DNA of 64,000 nt, from the NCBI GenBank assembly GCA_035578905.1, contig JAQJVL010000258.1, positions 620,001 through 684,000 on the forward strand. Direction: 5' to 3'. This document shows, piece by piece, positions 12,830-25,409 of this stretch (position 1 is the stretch's first letter; every line of letters starts with the position of its first letter). Below the pieces are notes generated by a model that made no database searches, was not told the origin of the DNA, and was given only the letters and a program-made list of their open reading frames with translations. This stretch comes from Stictocephala bisonia (taxonomy: Eukaryota > Arthropoda > Insecta > Hemiptera > Membracidae). A program made the position numbers and the translations under genes.

Positions 12830-14940
12830 AAAAACTACAGTGAAGACGTAATCCTAAAGTTTCATTGTTATGTGTTTATTAGTACAATAAATATGGGGTT
12901 GACAGACTTTTTAGACACCCGATATACAAGCCATAAAGTTTAAAAATAAATATGCAGGCAGTATAAAGGCTGAGTAGTTGCAAATATAAAACAAATTTTG
13001 ATATTTTCAGAACAATTATTTTAAAAACATTCTGGTAAATTTATTAACCATAGGTGCTAATATTTATTCTACGTACTATTGATAACCTGTGGCTCTGATA
13101 AAGTGTTGACTAAATGAGACATACTGTTAGTTATGTCGACAAGAGGTGTCAGTAACAGGTGCTACAGGAGTGTGGATTCAATTACCCCAAACAATTACCT
13201 GTGTATTTGTTTGAAGCATCACTGTAGTTTGAATACATCGTCACAGTAGAGGGAGCTCGTACAGTTTTTAAAACAATACTTAAAGTTTAAATATTTGTAA
13301 CCTAAGTTGTATCTGATTAATAATGTGTTCTGTATTGTTTCAAATTCTATATTTGATGATTAAGGTATATTATAAATTCTAAAAGAAATTAAAGTTTCAA
13401 ATAACCAAATGATAACATTGTTTTAAGACAACATTAAAACATATTACGGACATAATCCTTTTGAATATGAGGATATTTAATGGTTGTATTTATTATTTAA
13501 TTGTAATATTAGTTTGGAAAAAATAAATTTAATGGAATCCGTAATATATCCATTTAATGGACTGAAATAAATATTTTTATTATAATACTAACATATACTA
13601 ATTAAATATGGTACATTTGAACTATTCCATAAATAAGTGTACATTTATATCAAATTATCACGTGATTCTTTATACACACATAGGTCTATTTATTATTTAT
13701 TTTATTTGAGACATGTTGAAATCTTATAGTAAATTATAAATATAGGTTTATAAAATTAAATATTGTTTATTTCATAATCTCGTATTACTAATTATTTTAT
13801 TTTCTCTGGAAAGTTCTCTAAAGGTATTAAGCGATCACCGATCGCTTTATGTTTTCACCTTGTTGTATTTACATCACATTAAAAATTTTATTACGTCCTC
13901 TTATGTAATTATAATTACTTGTTAATGTTAACAGAATTTTTTGCACTTACTAAGAGAAATATACGATGTTGGACTGTCAGCTAATCAAGGCCTCCCCTGC
14001 AGAGTTGATATATAGTTTCATTAGGGGCAGAACTGACAAATTACCGTTTGTGAATATTGACATGTACTATGTACCGTAATCAATACACTGCTGGGAGAGT
14101 TCTCACACCGACTATTCAAGAACACGTTCACAGTTGTATTACTTGTATTGGTGCTGGTACTTCTAATCTACAACTTTCTTCCATACGATGATCGTATTTT
14201 AACTTGTAGACTAATTCGCTATTAAATAAAGATTTGTTTTACAAAGTTCTTCCAAATAATATTTAGATTTTTCTATTAGAAAAAAGTGATAGTAAATAGA
14301 ATTCCGAAGTGAAAGTGAACAAGAATTAGTAACTTAAATCATAGAGCTATTAACAAATGTACATTTAAAAAACTAAATGTTAGTTTTTAGCAAATTTACT
14401 TCCTATAAAATATATTTCCAAATAAAATATGTTACGGACATAGAATATGTGACAGTCAAACACTTCAAAACAAGTTAATAACGCACACTGAAATCTATTA
14501 CAATATAATTAAGTACAGAATGTAAAAAATATCAATGTAATCGATTTTGATGAATCCCATTTATCATTTTCAGAACAGAAGGGTTCTTGAGGAATCTAAG
14601 CTATCTTTAGGTGAAATAAGAAAACTCATCACTGGTTCAGTTCTGAGTGATTTAAATAAAGTTCACAGCTGTTAAAATTTTTAAAAATGCATCTCAGTTT
14701 TGACACAATGGGGTTCATAACGTTCAGGAACATTCGTGGACACGTGCTTCATAGACTAGAAAATTCAGAGCCTCACCTATGATAACGGTTACATATTAAT
14801 TATCTTACTGTATAAATAATATCTTATATAATTTAATAATTATGTAATAATATTTCATTAACATATGTAAAATATCATAATTATGCTCCATTGTATTTAA
14901 TAAGTCAGTTATAAAAATTTTATCTTTGAGCATTTTTGGA
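12830..14940. other. AT-rich non-coding stretch
   Basis: No gene, RNA or repeat is recognised. The sequence is strongly AT-rich, with short homopolymer runs and no open frame of note. Confidence 0.5.
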
Positions 14941-14949
14941 AATTTCCTT

Positions 14950-15130
14950 GTAAGCTACACTCGTCAGTTCTAATGGACATGCAGGACTGTGTGTAAACGT
15001 TATGCAACGAGTTAAGTACCGAGAGTTAGCTCAGTGGGGAGTCGAACCTTGGACAATGCCCTTCGTAGTCAGGTTTATTTAAAGCTAGCTCGCTATTTAC
15101 CAGTAGAGAAATGAGGTCTACGCCTACTGT
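14950..15130 (+). mobile_element. tRNA-derived SINE-like repeat, copy 1
   Basis: This aligns with 31590-31760. Shared blocks include CTACACTC followed by CAGTTC, GGACATGCAGGACTGT (GGCCTGCAGTCCTGT in copy 2) and CAACGAGTTAAG (CAACGAGTAAG in copy 2). Positions 15027-15038 (TAGCTCAGTGGG) match the pol III A-box consensus at all twelve positions. GTCGAACC at 15041 is a decayed B-box candidate that lies too close to be a working tRNA. I read it as a SINE relic; a tRNA pseudogene flanked by repeat is the alternative. Confidence 0.5.
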
Positions 15131-15139
15131 TCAGATATT

Positions 15140-16015
15140 TTTTTAAGTACTTTCCTTAACTACGCGTGCAGTTCACTTTGGTAGTTCGCGTAAGTCATAT
15201 TTCGATAATAATATAATGATACTGTATATATAGTGTCAGTATATTAAATACTAATATACACCGATATTATAAGTATACTTATATATCAAGTAACATTAAG
15301 TGTATTGTAGAAAACATTGTGCTGTAGCACATTAAGTAAAATCGTATATCTATATCCAAGTAAAGTAATACACATGTAGTTGAGAAATATCTATGTAATA
15401 TATACAAATGCGTACATATTGTTCTGTGCACTAAACAGTGTTTGCCAACGTCTCGTACTTGATACAGAGTTTTCAGAACTTTCCTCAATACAATGCACTT
15501 TTAATATCTAAAACACAACTTTCATGTGGTATTTAGTTAAAACAATGATGATTTTAAATGATGTTATTTTTATACATTTATATTTACTGCATTGAACTGT
15601 ATAGCCCTTAAATTACATTTATATACCTTAAATTATATATAGATAGATAGTGCTTAACAATATTTTATTGTTTATCGAAAACATCTGTTTTAATCTGAAT
15701 GATCATCATCAGTTGCATACAGATTCAAGAGGTTATAAAATGATTTTAAAATAAATCATGTGACGAGTAATTATTTTAACATATGATAGTGTACAAATTT
15801 AAATAATAAATGTACATGACGTAAAGTAATTTCTTTGTTATCTAGTTTATATTACTTTTAATATATTTCCTCCACAATAATTACAGATATAAACAAATTT
15901 TTTTCATTTAGTAAAATGCCATTTATAGTTTTATATATGAGTTGAACTGTAGATGAGTTTTACTATTTATCAACATTTACTATCTTTTACAATAATATCC
16001 TGTTGTGTTGTCTTT
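15140..16015. other. AT-rich non-coding stretch
   Basis: Nothing recognisable. It contains many TATA-like runs around 15220-15300 and an isolated 69-residue open frame on the minus strand without family motifs. Confidence 0.5.
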
Positions 16016-16019
16016 TATG

Positions 16020-16150
16020 TCTAGACAGTCTGAAAGGGTAAAATCAGTATAACTCCCAGCCACGACACAATCGGGCAGTTTAGTGTGGCCTACAGGTTGA
16101 TGATGCAATGTGTATTGAGGTCGAAACGTTGGCTATCTCTGTATTTAGTA
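16020..16150 (+). mobile_element. Possible Penelope-like element fragment with decayed hammerhead-like motif
   Basis: Positions 16097-16133 contain TTGATGATGC, a short spacer, then GGTCGAAACGTTGGC. This has the layout of a hammerhead core (CUGANGA ... GAAA followed by a G-U-H triplet), except that the first core C is T. Hammerhead motifs of this kind are known from the terminal regions of Penelope-like retroelements. A better-preserved relative lies at 44447-44489. No reverse transcriptase is visible here, so the assignment rests on this motif alone. Confidence 0.3.
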
Positions 16151-16329
16151 CACAGGATTCATTGATACGGCTGTCTCCCGAAGACCACAAATTGTAGTCT
16201 ATATATTAGTGTTGAATTTAAAAGCCTTGCCCAAGAATATTAAAATCTTTTTGATTATATTCTCTACTTGAATATCAACATGTACATAACATTTCAACTT
16301 GGAATATTACCAATGTATTCATTATTCAT

Positions 16330-16720
16330 CTGTAAGACGCCGATCGTAGAGATATGGGCGAATATGAGGAGTGAATGAGTGTAATGAGTGTAGATGAACG
16401 AGTGTAGTCATTGTTACTATCTGAGTTCGACTTAGCTCAGAAAGGACTATTTATTAATAGCCCAATAGCCAGGGTAACTATGGGACCTACAGCTTTACGT
16501 GGAATCCGAACCACGTAGTGTTGGTCTGATTTTCAGCCAACTGACTAGTCTAACACTCAGTTCTCTTCACTACACAACATCCGAACCTTGACTACCATTC
16601 AACATGGACACTCCAGATTTCTCTAGTAGTGTCTACGTTGATGGCAACCATTGAGCGGACGCCACGTCGGTATTAAGAGAACCGTGCATGGAACCTATCG
16701 CCTACAATCTTCCAAACACT
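16330..16720 (+). mobile_element. Dispersed repeat, copy 1 (partner at 59955)
   Basis: The first 110 bp align with 59955-60060. Shared blocks are GACGCCGATCGT / GACGCCAATCGT, ATATGGGCGAATA / ATATGGGTGGAATA, GATGAACGAGTGTAG / CATGAACAAGTGTAG and GAGTTCGACTTAG / AAGTTCGACATGAG. The GC-richer remainder to about 16720 (with ACGTGGAATCCGAACCACGT at 16479-16498) looks like part of the same interspersed element but has no partner in the window. It is non-coding; a SINE is likely but not proven. Confidence 0.5.
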
Positions 16721-16729
16721 TTGTCCCCA

Positions 16730-18935
16730 TTTATGTATTTGTATTTGTACATGTATGTATTTGTATTGAACTGTTCACTTTCACATCGTATATAAAATGA
16801 AATACAAATATATTTTAGCTACTTGTTTCTTGTGACTTGAATTACAAGTTCATTTGGCATAAATAAACTACAGGAGTCAGTTTTATGCTCAAATTGGATA
16901 TCAGATTCCAGAGAAGTTAGGCATAGCAAAGTAGAAACACAATCTGAACATTAATTCTACTACAAATATATATATGGTCAATAATTAATCGACTTCAACA
17001 ATATTTATACATCCCAGACATGAGTGTCATCGTCCAATGGTACACATATTTGGAAGTGCTTTGTTATTTGCAAACAAAGGAATTATTAGTTCTGTTAAGT
17101 TTATATAATATTTTCGGAATGAAAAATGGAATTTCTTCTTGTTACGGAACATAAAAATGTTTTCTATTTTTTTATTTGCAGATAAAACATATAGATTCAC
17201 GGTAATTTAACTATTACTGTCTTCACAGTGGAATGTACCGTTTATATTACTATTTTTGAAGTTTTTTTTGTAATTGGGGCTGCAAATATGCAGTGAGTAT
17301 CTGTATTATTTGTACTGCCTAGGATACGTACTATTACATTGGTGTATTTTTTTATATTTATTATAATTTTTTATGAGTGGTTATTAAATATTTTCCAATT
17401 TTATTCTATCTGCATGTATATATTTTATTATATAGTCTATTTTACCTGAATTAATACAACATTATGCACCGCATTTAAATGAGCACTTAATAATGATTAT
17501 AACACGCAGTAATACAATTCATTCATAGTTTGTAACCATCAAAGTAATTATTTTGAGCCATTTGGGTAGTAAATACATACATACTTACATACATAAATAT
17601 CTGTAGTGGAATTAATGAAATTTACAGCTTGTTGATCTATCGAAATGACCGTCATATTAAAATTTTTACTAGTATACAATAATTTTATTACATTTTCTAA
17701 TATTAAATTTAGTATTAACTAAATGTAATTTAGAGCTGATTGTGAACATATCTGTACACGGCTTAGTTATCTGGGAATAGCTGATTTTCACGTTAAAGCA
17801 CATATCGACGAACGGTACACGTTTCTATTGCTGTTCATGCGATGGATCGACTGTAGGATTCATTTTGCAGACTTAAAAAAAAACTTATTTTTAAAGTTAA
17901 ATTTACTTTTGTTGGCAGGAGTAATTGGTACTGTATTATTGTTTAGCTATACAAATGTAATTTGAATAATACAGATAATATAAATTGATTTATATTATTA
18001 TAAATACATAATGTTTTTCTATTAATATACAATGTTGCTTTCAAATTATACATAGACTGCATATATCTATTAGTCAGGTTCAACAGAAATGCTTTTTGTA
18101 TTTACTTTTGAGCGAAAGTAACAAATAATGATCCTTGCTTTATTTTCAAGTATTTCAAATTGGATTGTGTTCCAGTAACTCTCTCTTCCTTCTCATTCTC
18201 AACCACTTTTGAGCTTTTTTCCTTTTTTGACATCTCTTAATAATTTATGTTAATTATAAATATAATAAATCGCTTCTAATTCTAATTCTATACTCAGCAT
18301 ACAGTTACACAAATTCTTTAATTAATTGGTCTGGTCTGAAAATTAACAATACAGTATGTGCTTTGAAAGCACATATCAACAATTTAAAAAGATTTACGTC
18401 AAACCACTTAATAACTAAACGTCTTTATTATTTTAAACACACGAGCTTTAGCTCCAACGTATTTTTCTCAGATTAAAGAGATGTGGGTTGTACCCGTTAT
18501 ATTAAAGTTGACCTTTGTACAACTCTTTAAATCAGAATGAACTAAAACCTGCATTATTTTTATTAGTTTCATCTAAATGTCTTGAAAGATATAATAGGCC
18601 TATTGGCCAATTTTAAATAGTTGTCCCTATGCTTTTTGTCTTACAAGTGAATGAAAAAAGAATTTAGCATGGGACATATATAGATCGAATATTACAGTTA
18701 TTAAGTAAGCTGTGGGCCGTAACGAATCGACCATTTTCATGCCTTTAGATGTAGCTCTTCATGCTCAAAACTTGTGTGCTTTAGTTATCCTCTTTAATCA
18801 TAATGACATGTCATTGAGAGTATTTGTTTATGTTAAGTTCCATTTCATTGTTATAGCTGAAGTACCCAACAAAATTTATTATGTTGAAGTATTGATACCC
18901 TGAAAAAGGAATGAATTTTTAAAACAAGGAATACA
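16730..18935. other. AT-rich non-coding stretch
   Basis: Nothing recognisable. There are short ACAT microsatellite-like runs near 17575-17600. A 63-residue open frame at 18712-18903 has no family motif and probably arises by chance. Confidence 0.5.
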
Positions 18936-19029
18936 GAAGAAATTCTTTATTGAAAGATATTTTCACAAGTTTTTACGTGACTGTACACATAAGGAAAATT
19001 GTGTATAAAATGCCGCGTAATACAAATGT

Positions 19030-20075
19030 AGACTCCTCCTACGCCGCACTCTGCCACACGAAACCGTACAATTGCAGCCGATGACTAGACGGCAGAGATC
19101 GGATGCAATGGATTCGATTGCCTCAAGGATATCTTCCTACAGCTGATGGAGGGTTGATGTACTCGTACATTCGAATTCTCATGTACCCCCTCAAAAAATG
19201 TTTAGTGGAGTAAGGTCGGAGCTTCTCGGAGAAAAGTATATATATATCACCAAATATGAAAACAACTTTCCCAATAAATAGGTCCTTTACTGGAGTCATG
19301 GAGTTTCTTAGTGTGTCCTGTGGCTCCATCCTTTTGAAACCGTGTTCTTCGTCTCTTGAGCCAAGGAAATTTGACTGTTGTACGTTTGGAAATTGACTGT
19401 CGGAGTGTGTCTCCTGGTCATCCTCTAAGAAATACGGAGTTATGATGCTTGTTTCAGTCTTCCCTACCCAGACAGTAACCTTTAGAGAATGTAAACAACG
19501 TTGATATCTCCCTTTGATTTTTTTGTGAATACTAACGGACGTTTTGCTTAACCACATCCTTTTCAAGACGGAAATGTGCTTCATCACTAGATATTATGTT
19601 CCTGAAGTGTCTAAAACGATGAAGCATCTCGTAGGCCCGGTTCAGCCCAAGTAGGTAGTCATATTTTTCAATGCCTGTACTAACTGTATGCTGTATGAGT
19701 GGTACTTCAAACCTTGTTTCGAAATGCAGTGAACAATAGTTCGGGAAATATTCAAATCAGCAGCATGTATTCTTAATGACCGATTCGGATTATCCTGCAC
19801 AGCATCTAGAACACGCTCGATATTTTCTTCAGAACGTACATCTCTTCTCCGACCAATGGACTAGGGTTCATACTCGATCCTCTGGCTTTAGGCTTCCTCA
19901 CCCAGCATTTAATTATGTTAACATGGTGTTTGATTGAGATAATTAAATTTAGTCTGTAATGACTGCGGAAGTATCGTAGAAATCTCACATAAGAAAGCGT
20001 TTGTAATACTCGCGGATACGAGCACAGCGGTAAAGCGATCCATAGCAAGGGGGTTTCCACGGGCATGTCAACAAT
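19030..20075 (-). pseudogene. Decayed full-length DDE transposase (Tc1/mariner-like)
   Basis: On the minus strand, three frames together give a colinear transposase of about 345 residues. From N to C: an HTH region ending NIIKCWVRKPKARGSSMNP; then RRDVRSEENIERVLDAVQDN, NPNRSLRIHAADLNISR and QGLKYHSYSIQLVQAL; then the first catalytic aspartate in NIISSDEAHFRLEKDV (about 19560-19610); then LKVTVWVG and PYFLEDD; then LRGYMRIRMYEYINPP, matching the usual FLWGY segment; then EDILEAIESIASDLCR near the C-terminus. Stops and frameshifts break it in at least four places. The middle section, where the second aspartate should lie, is scrambled. This family is abundant in insect genomes. The copy is inactive. 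Confidence 0.85.
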
Positions 20076-20119
20076 ATCACGATATGCTTCTTTTCTTATC
20101 CACTTTCGCTAAAATAAAA

Positions 20120-20146
20120 GTGCATTACTTTCTGGGACACGATTTA
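20120..20146 (-). mobile_element. Probable outer end of the DDE transposon
   Basis: ATTACTTTCTGGGACACGAT at about 20124-20143 resembles the terminal TTTCTGGGACAC motif of related insect mariner-like elements, and it lies just outside the transposase start. The matching opposite end, expected near 18900-18960, cannot be placed, so the element boundary is only half defined. Confidence 0.45.
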
Positions 20147-20149
20147 TAA

Positions 20150-22140
20150 ATGATAAATGTATAAGTATTAATACAAATCTGTTTAAGTTTCAAAAACACA
20201 TATTTTACTTTAATGTAGTAAACGATATCACTGACACATGAGCTATAAGTAGATTTGATGCTCCTAACAAGCCTTGGGTATACTTAGATAGGACAAAAAT
20301 ACTAGCAGATATTGTTTCTCAGTTTATGCTCATAATGTAAGCAAACGTGCCAACTAAGGCAATTTATCAATTATACTGTATTTCAAGGGTTTTAAGCATG
20401 TGAACAAAATGAGCATGACTGTTTTGACTAAGGAAAAGAAGAAATTGTTATTCACCATCTTCAAAATAACGACGAAACCGAAGGACTCGGATTACGGAAT
20501 TTAGGTTTAAAGTTCGCTTCCTCAAATGAGTGGAGAATCAGCAATTCCTTCGGTAATTTATTGACTAATTAGCTTACTCAAAATCCAGTAGTCTATGTCT
20601 AGTGAAAAACATTAACTTGAAAATGAGTAAAACTCCATAAAGAACTATCTTGAATATTGCAGTTCTGAAGAACAAATTTAAGACAATCAAGAACCAATCA
20701 TTGATAATTTCACCAGTTCACCCTGTATTAAAATTGGGTCAATTTGATGGATGAAGGTATCCTGATCGTAAATTGTATTTATTCAGTTAAGACCTATTTG
20801 CGTTACTTTTCCATTACTGAACAACAGTATGGAATATAAATTGTTAGGCTATGAAACCACGGAATGAATATTTTAATTTAACACATGAAAGGTCATTTTC
20901 GTTATTCTCCAAAAAGTTTTTTAATTTATAAATAACTACATCATACAGACATTTAATGCAATGCTAAACATATTTTTTGTTTGAGATGTTCAAACTAATT
21001 TATTGAAGAGATAGTTGGTAAAACTATAACAATAAACAAGCGATACTGGAGTAAAGTACGGTAATCGGGAAAGATCTAAATCCAGATTTATGCACCTGAT
21101 ATCTTCTTCTGGCATCGAATATATTTCCTGTTATCCTTTCCAATACGTTGAACATTTTGGCTGAGAATGAGCAAATCGATTTAAGATAAAACTACTATGC
21201 TGCACTTTATTTTAAACGAAAATAGATAAGTCCCTTCCACGTATTATTTTAGTCTATTAATTGAAGATTAAATTTTATAGATATGCGTTATTATATCTTT
21301 TGGCGTTTAATTAATACCTACTTAAATGAATAGCGATTAAAAAACCTGCTCATTTTCAAATGTTATTTACATATTATGATAATCAAGAGTAATTAATTGA
21401 TGTGTTTACAGAAAACGATGTTTTCATAATTACCGAATGAAGCTGTAAACACTTAAAAGTCAATATTTAATCTTAATAACAATGACATTTTATATAATAA
21501 GTGCTATTCCGAGTGGAACGAGATAAGACCCGTTCGTTAAGAGTATCGAGTAAAACGTTTACTCTGTGAAAGAAAATTAGAATCTGGAATTGTAGCTAAA
21601 GAAATCAAGTAAGGGTTTCATTGATGCCAAAATTTTAAGAGCAATAGTGTCTATAGTTGATATCTATCTATAAGCAATAAACTGATTAGACGAATAATAA
21701 ACAGACAAAGGATGCAAATATGCAAACAGGCAAAGGTTTAAGGGGTGTCCTTTAAAAACATCCCAAGCTTAACTAAGTGGGTCAATTTAAAGTACTTGAC
21801 TGGACACAGTGCAGTTATTTTACATGGTGTGTTCTATGAGGGTATGATTACAGTAAGATCACTTACAATGAATTACTTCCGATATCACGAGCGATCCCAC
21901 TCTATTTTAAATATGCCAATAATATACGAGTAATTAGTGATCTTAAATACAATGAACAATACTTAAGTTAGAAGGAGAACGATAGAGGATGATTCTTGAA
22001 AGACCAGTTTGCCTGTTCAAGGTTCAGACCACACTACAGTTGCAGGAAGTCTAGGTACTCATTGGAACATTTTTCATTCTGTGACACATGTTTATCACAT
22101 TTTGAGGCAATGTTATTTTTAAATATATTAAGGGTAATTA
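20150..22140. other. AT-rich non-coding stretch
   Basis: Nothing recognisable. A weak trace of a transposon end (TTCACCCTGTATTAAA near 20716) and one 62-residue open frame at 21745 without motifs are all I see. Confidence 0.5.
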
Positions 22141-22143
22141 TTA

Positions 22144-22590
22144 ATTCCTAATCCATACAGTTGTTGTTATAAAAACTTCTCCATTTATTTAGTAACCATA
22201 TGATATGTGACATCAACTGCAATAGAAAAGATGTGTTATGATATATGACATCAACTGCAATAAATAGGATGTGTTATGATATGTGACATCAACTGCAATA
22301 AAGAGGATGTCTTATGATATGTGACATCAAGTTCCTAATCCATACAGTTGTTATTATAAAAACTTCTCCATTTATTTAGTAACCATATGATATGTGACAT
22401 CAACTGCAATAGAAAAGATGTGTTATGATATATGACATCAACTGCAATAAAGAGGATGTGTTATGATATATGACATCAACTGCAATAAAGAGGATGTGTT
22501 ATGTTATGTGACATCAACTGCAATAGAAAGGATGTGTTATGATATGTGACATCAACTGCAATAAAAGGGATGTGTTATGATTTATGTCAC
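22144..22590. repeat. 38-bp tandem repeat with a 187-bp segmental duplication
   Basis: The unit is GATATGTGACATCAACTGCA plus ATAAAGAGGATGTGTTAT (38 bp), with about nine to ten copies in two blocks. The second block is preceded by a copy of the leader seen before the first: TTCCTAATCCATACAGTTGT is at about 22144 and again at about 22331. So a block of leader plus first repeats was duplicated in tandem about 187 bp away. It is non-coding. Confidence 0.9.
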
Positions 22591-22599
22591 CAAAGTGTT

Positions 22600-24640
22600 T
22601 ATCTTGTTTTAGAGACCTGAACTGGAATTTTTTATCGTGAGGGTATAAACCGAGATTCGTGTACAAGATGGTGAGGTCTTTGGGCCTGCCTCCCCTGTTT
22701 GCTTGTCCTAGGCGTTTGTCTTCGTGAGACATATCTTCTAGACGTTGCGAGATTTTATCAGCCTGGTGTTTTGCTTCCTAAAGTGTTGTTTCATCTCTTA
22801 TCCCTCGGTAAATACTTCATTGAATACACCCTTATATCTGGTTACCGATTATATTCTACACATAATAAGCTTTAATTTAAGACTTATTGCCATTTGAACT
22901 CCATAGGAGTCAGAACATTTTGAATTTTATCCTCACAAATGATGAAGAAATATAATTGTATCTTGATAATGTTGCACTAACTGGAGAAGATACGGGCCAT
23001 TTCCCTTTTACAATCTCCATTCATGAGGTGAGGTGGTAAAAAGATGATAATGTAATTGTACTTTTACTTCCCCCTTGTAGAAAAATATTTTATATAACCG
23101 CCTTGTCGTTATACAGCCAGAGATATTTTATTTCTTGAACAACAATGTGTGCTGCTTACAATTCTTTCAATTCACCTATTTGCCTTGAACTGAGAGGTTT
23201 AGCCCTGTGATCGTGATATTAATGTATTTCGGAATTTTGTGTGGAATTTCTTTTGTCTCTATGAATTTAACAATTATTATTTTTAATATGCTTAGCTACA
23301 ATGTGTTTATGGTGACATTGGCGTAATAGTTCTTGTATATACATTTTGTTCAAGATACTCTTTTCTTTACCTATACTTGAGAGTAAATGATCTAGTGATC
23401 GGGTGTGCTCTCAATAATAACCTAGAGTTGGATGCTAATTTCTGGACTTTTATGATTAAAAAATAATGACTTTTAACCATACAATCAGCTTAATTACCTC
23501 ACTTTTTAATTGTTGCATGTTTGGACCTCAGAGTGATTTTACTCATTAAATTTAATTGGCCAGTTTAACTGACTACAGGAAGAATCGGAGGTTAACATTG
23601 GTAAATGGGAGCCCAATAGTAAACAATTGTTGAGTAGTTAACAATAGGTGCAGTATATTTGTCCTTCTCCTGAAAACTCACACTCATCACCGGCTGCCAT
23701 AAAATATGTTTGTTTTATTAAATATTGCAAGCTATACATTAATTTTTATTTAGTTGAAAATAATATTATTACCTATGGTATAAGGATGAGAAGTAACACA
23801 GAAAACACAAAACCAGATACCAGTTTTAAATAACTTTCTGGTTCAGATAGAAGATTATATTTACAAGTTTTATTGTTTATTCTAAACTAATGAGTTCTAA
23901 ACAGCAATGTAAGTTAAATTGTTTAAAACAAGATTAGTTTTAGATTAGGAGACTAGTTTAGACGAAAGGCTGAAGTAACCTTGACTGTTTTACATTTAAA
24001 TAAACTATATCTTAAATATCTGTTGCATGTATATTTTGCCATGCAATATATACATGCATCATTTATACATATATACAAGCCATTTTGTGGTCTCTGATGT
24101 TGAAGGTGTATAAAAGGGATAATTCGCACGTGTTACTGCACTGCGTCAAGAGCATGGGGTTGAACCGGGGGATGTTTTAGAGAATAATCAATAGTGGAAT
24201 GTTAAGTGATCTGAAGAAGACTCAAGTCATGTATAAATAATATACACTATACATTTTAACATATTTTGTCAGGAAACCCTACATTTACATTAAAACACTT
24301 GATGCTTATTAAATATAGTATGTATTGAAATGTAAAACAGGATAAATCATTTATTTTAAATATAATATTTTACCATTATTTTAATAATAAGGTTGTCTAA
24401 CATATTAATTAATATTCAAAGCGTTACAGTGACAATTATTAGGGACACTGGGACAACATACTGAAACATTGTCTTAGAACTAACAAATGTAACTTGTATA
24501 ACTAGAAACTTTAGAACATGGTCTACATTCACGTGTACTGGTGTTCTATGGACAGAGGGGAGGGAAGACACCTGCATATGAACGATGATCAATTATTCGC
24601 TTCTTTCCTGTACGTATATTGACTCGATCTCTTTCAGTAT
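22600..24640. other. Non-coding stretch
   Basis: No recognised gene or repeat. A 72-residue minus-strand open frame near 22514-22732 overlaps the end of the tandem array and has no family motif. Confidence 0.45.
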
Positions 24641-24659
24641 GAAAGAGAAAACATTATGG

Positions 24660-25405
24660 GTGCTTCAACGCAGATATACAATAAAAAGCAACCTTATATA
24701 TTACTTGAAGCCATTTTGTGCTAACGCAACTCCTGCCTTATACTGGGCTAATTGAAACGCTTGAAGTGTCAACAATTTTATACGTTCATAGTTAAGTAAT
24801 AAGGTCTTACATTTTCAATATTTTCACTCTGACGAGAATGGAAAGCCCTCAAAGCACTTTTTCGGCCATAAGAATTACACTGATAGAGTATACACATAAA
24901 AATATATTAAATAACAAAAAAGTAGCAACTGTTGAAATGTAAATAATGATATCCATACAATTTTAACAGCTGTTGCAAAGTAAATAATGGTGTTTGTAAT
25001 ATTAAGGAGGTTACATATTTCCTAATGATAAACCAGGAGGGTTATAAAAGTGGTTTTAATCACACCCGACTGTACGGCTTCACCTCACTTGACTTGGAAG
25101 TTTGAAAGAAGGTAGAAGGTTGAATAATACTATAATGGAGTGATTTTATTTCTTTAATTAATCTTTAGCCGTTAAACAAAAACAAACTAAATGAACACGC
25201 TTTAAACAGGCTAAGTAATATCATTTGGCGTTTATACTAATAAATTGGTAGCAACGAAAATACTGTGAGTGTGACTTTGAATCAATGTAACATTATGATG
25301 TTACCTACTAATATTAGTAGACAAAAGTCACAAGAAAAGCTGTTAACACAGCAGAGTGCCGTTGATTAGCACAAATAGCGTCTAGGGGTGTCCTCTAGTC
25401 ATTGT
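24660..25405 (-). mobile_element. Dispersed repeat, copy 1 (inverted partner at 44890-45220)
   Basis: Two blocks are the reverse complement of blocks at 45003-45020 and 45128-45175, in the same order. One is TGAAGCC followed by TTTTGTGCTAACGCAACTC at 24706-24732. The other is GGGGTGTCCTCTAGTC at 25386-25401. Between them this copy is about 550 bp longer than its partner. No coding potential is seen. The family is not identified; the partner's GCTTCACGTG-like hairpin segments recall rolling-circle (Helitron or Helentron) elements, but no diagnostic end is seen. Confidence 0.4.
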
Positions 25406-25409
25406 ATAT

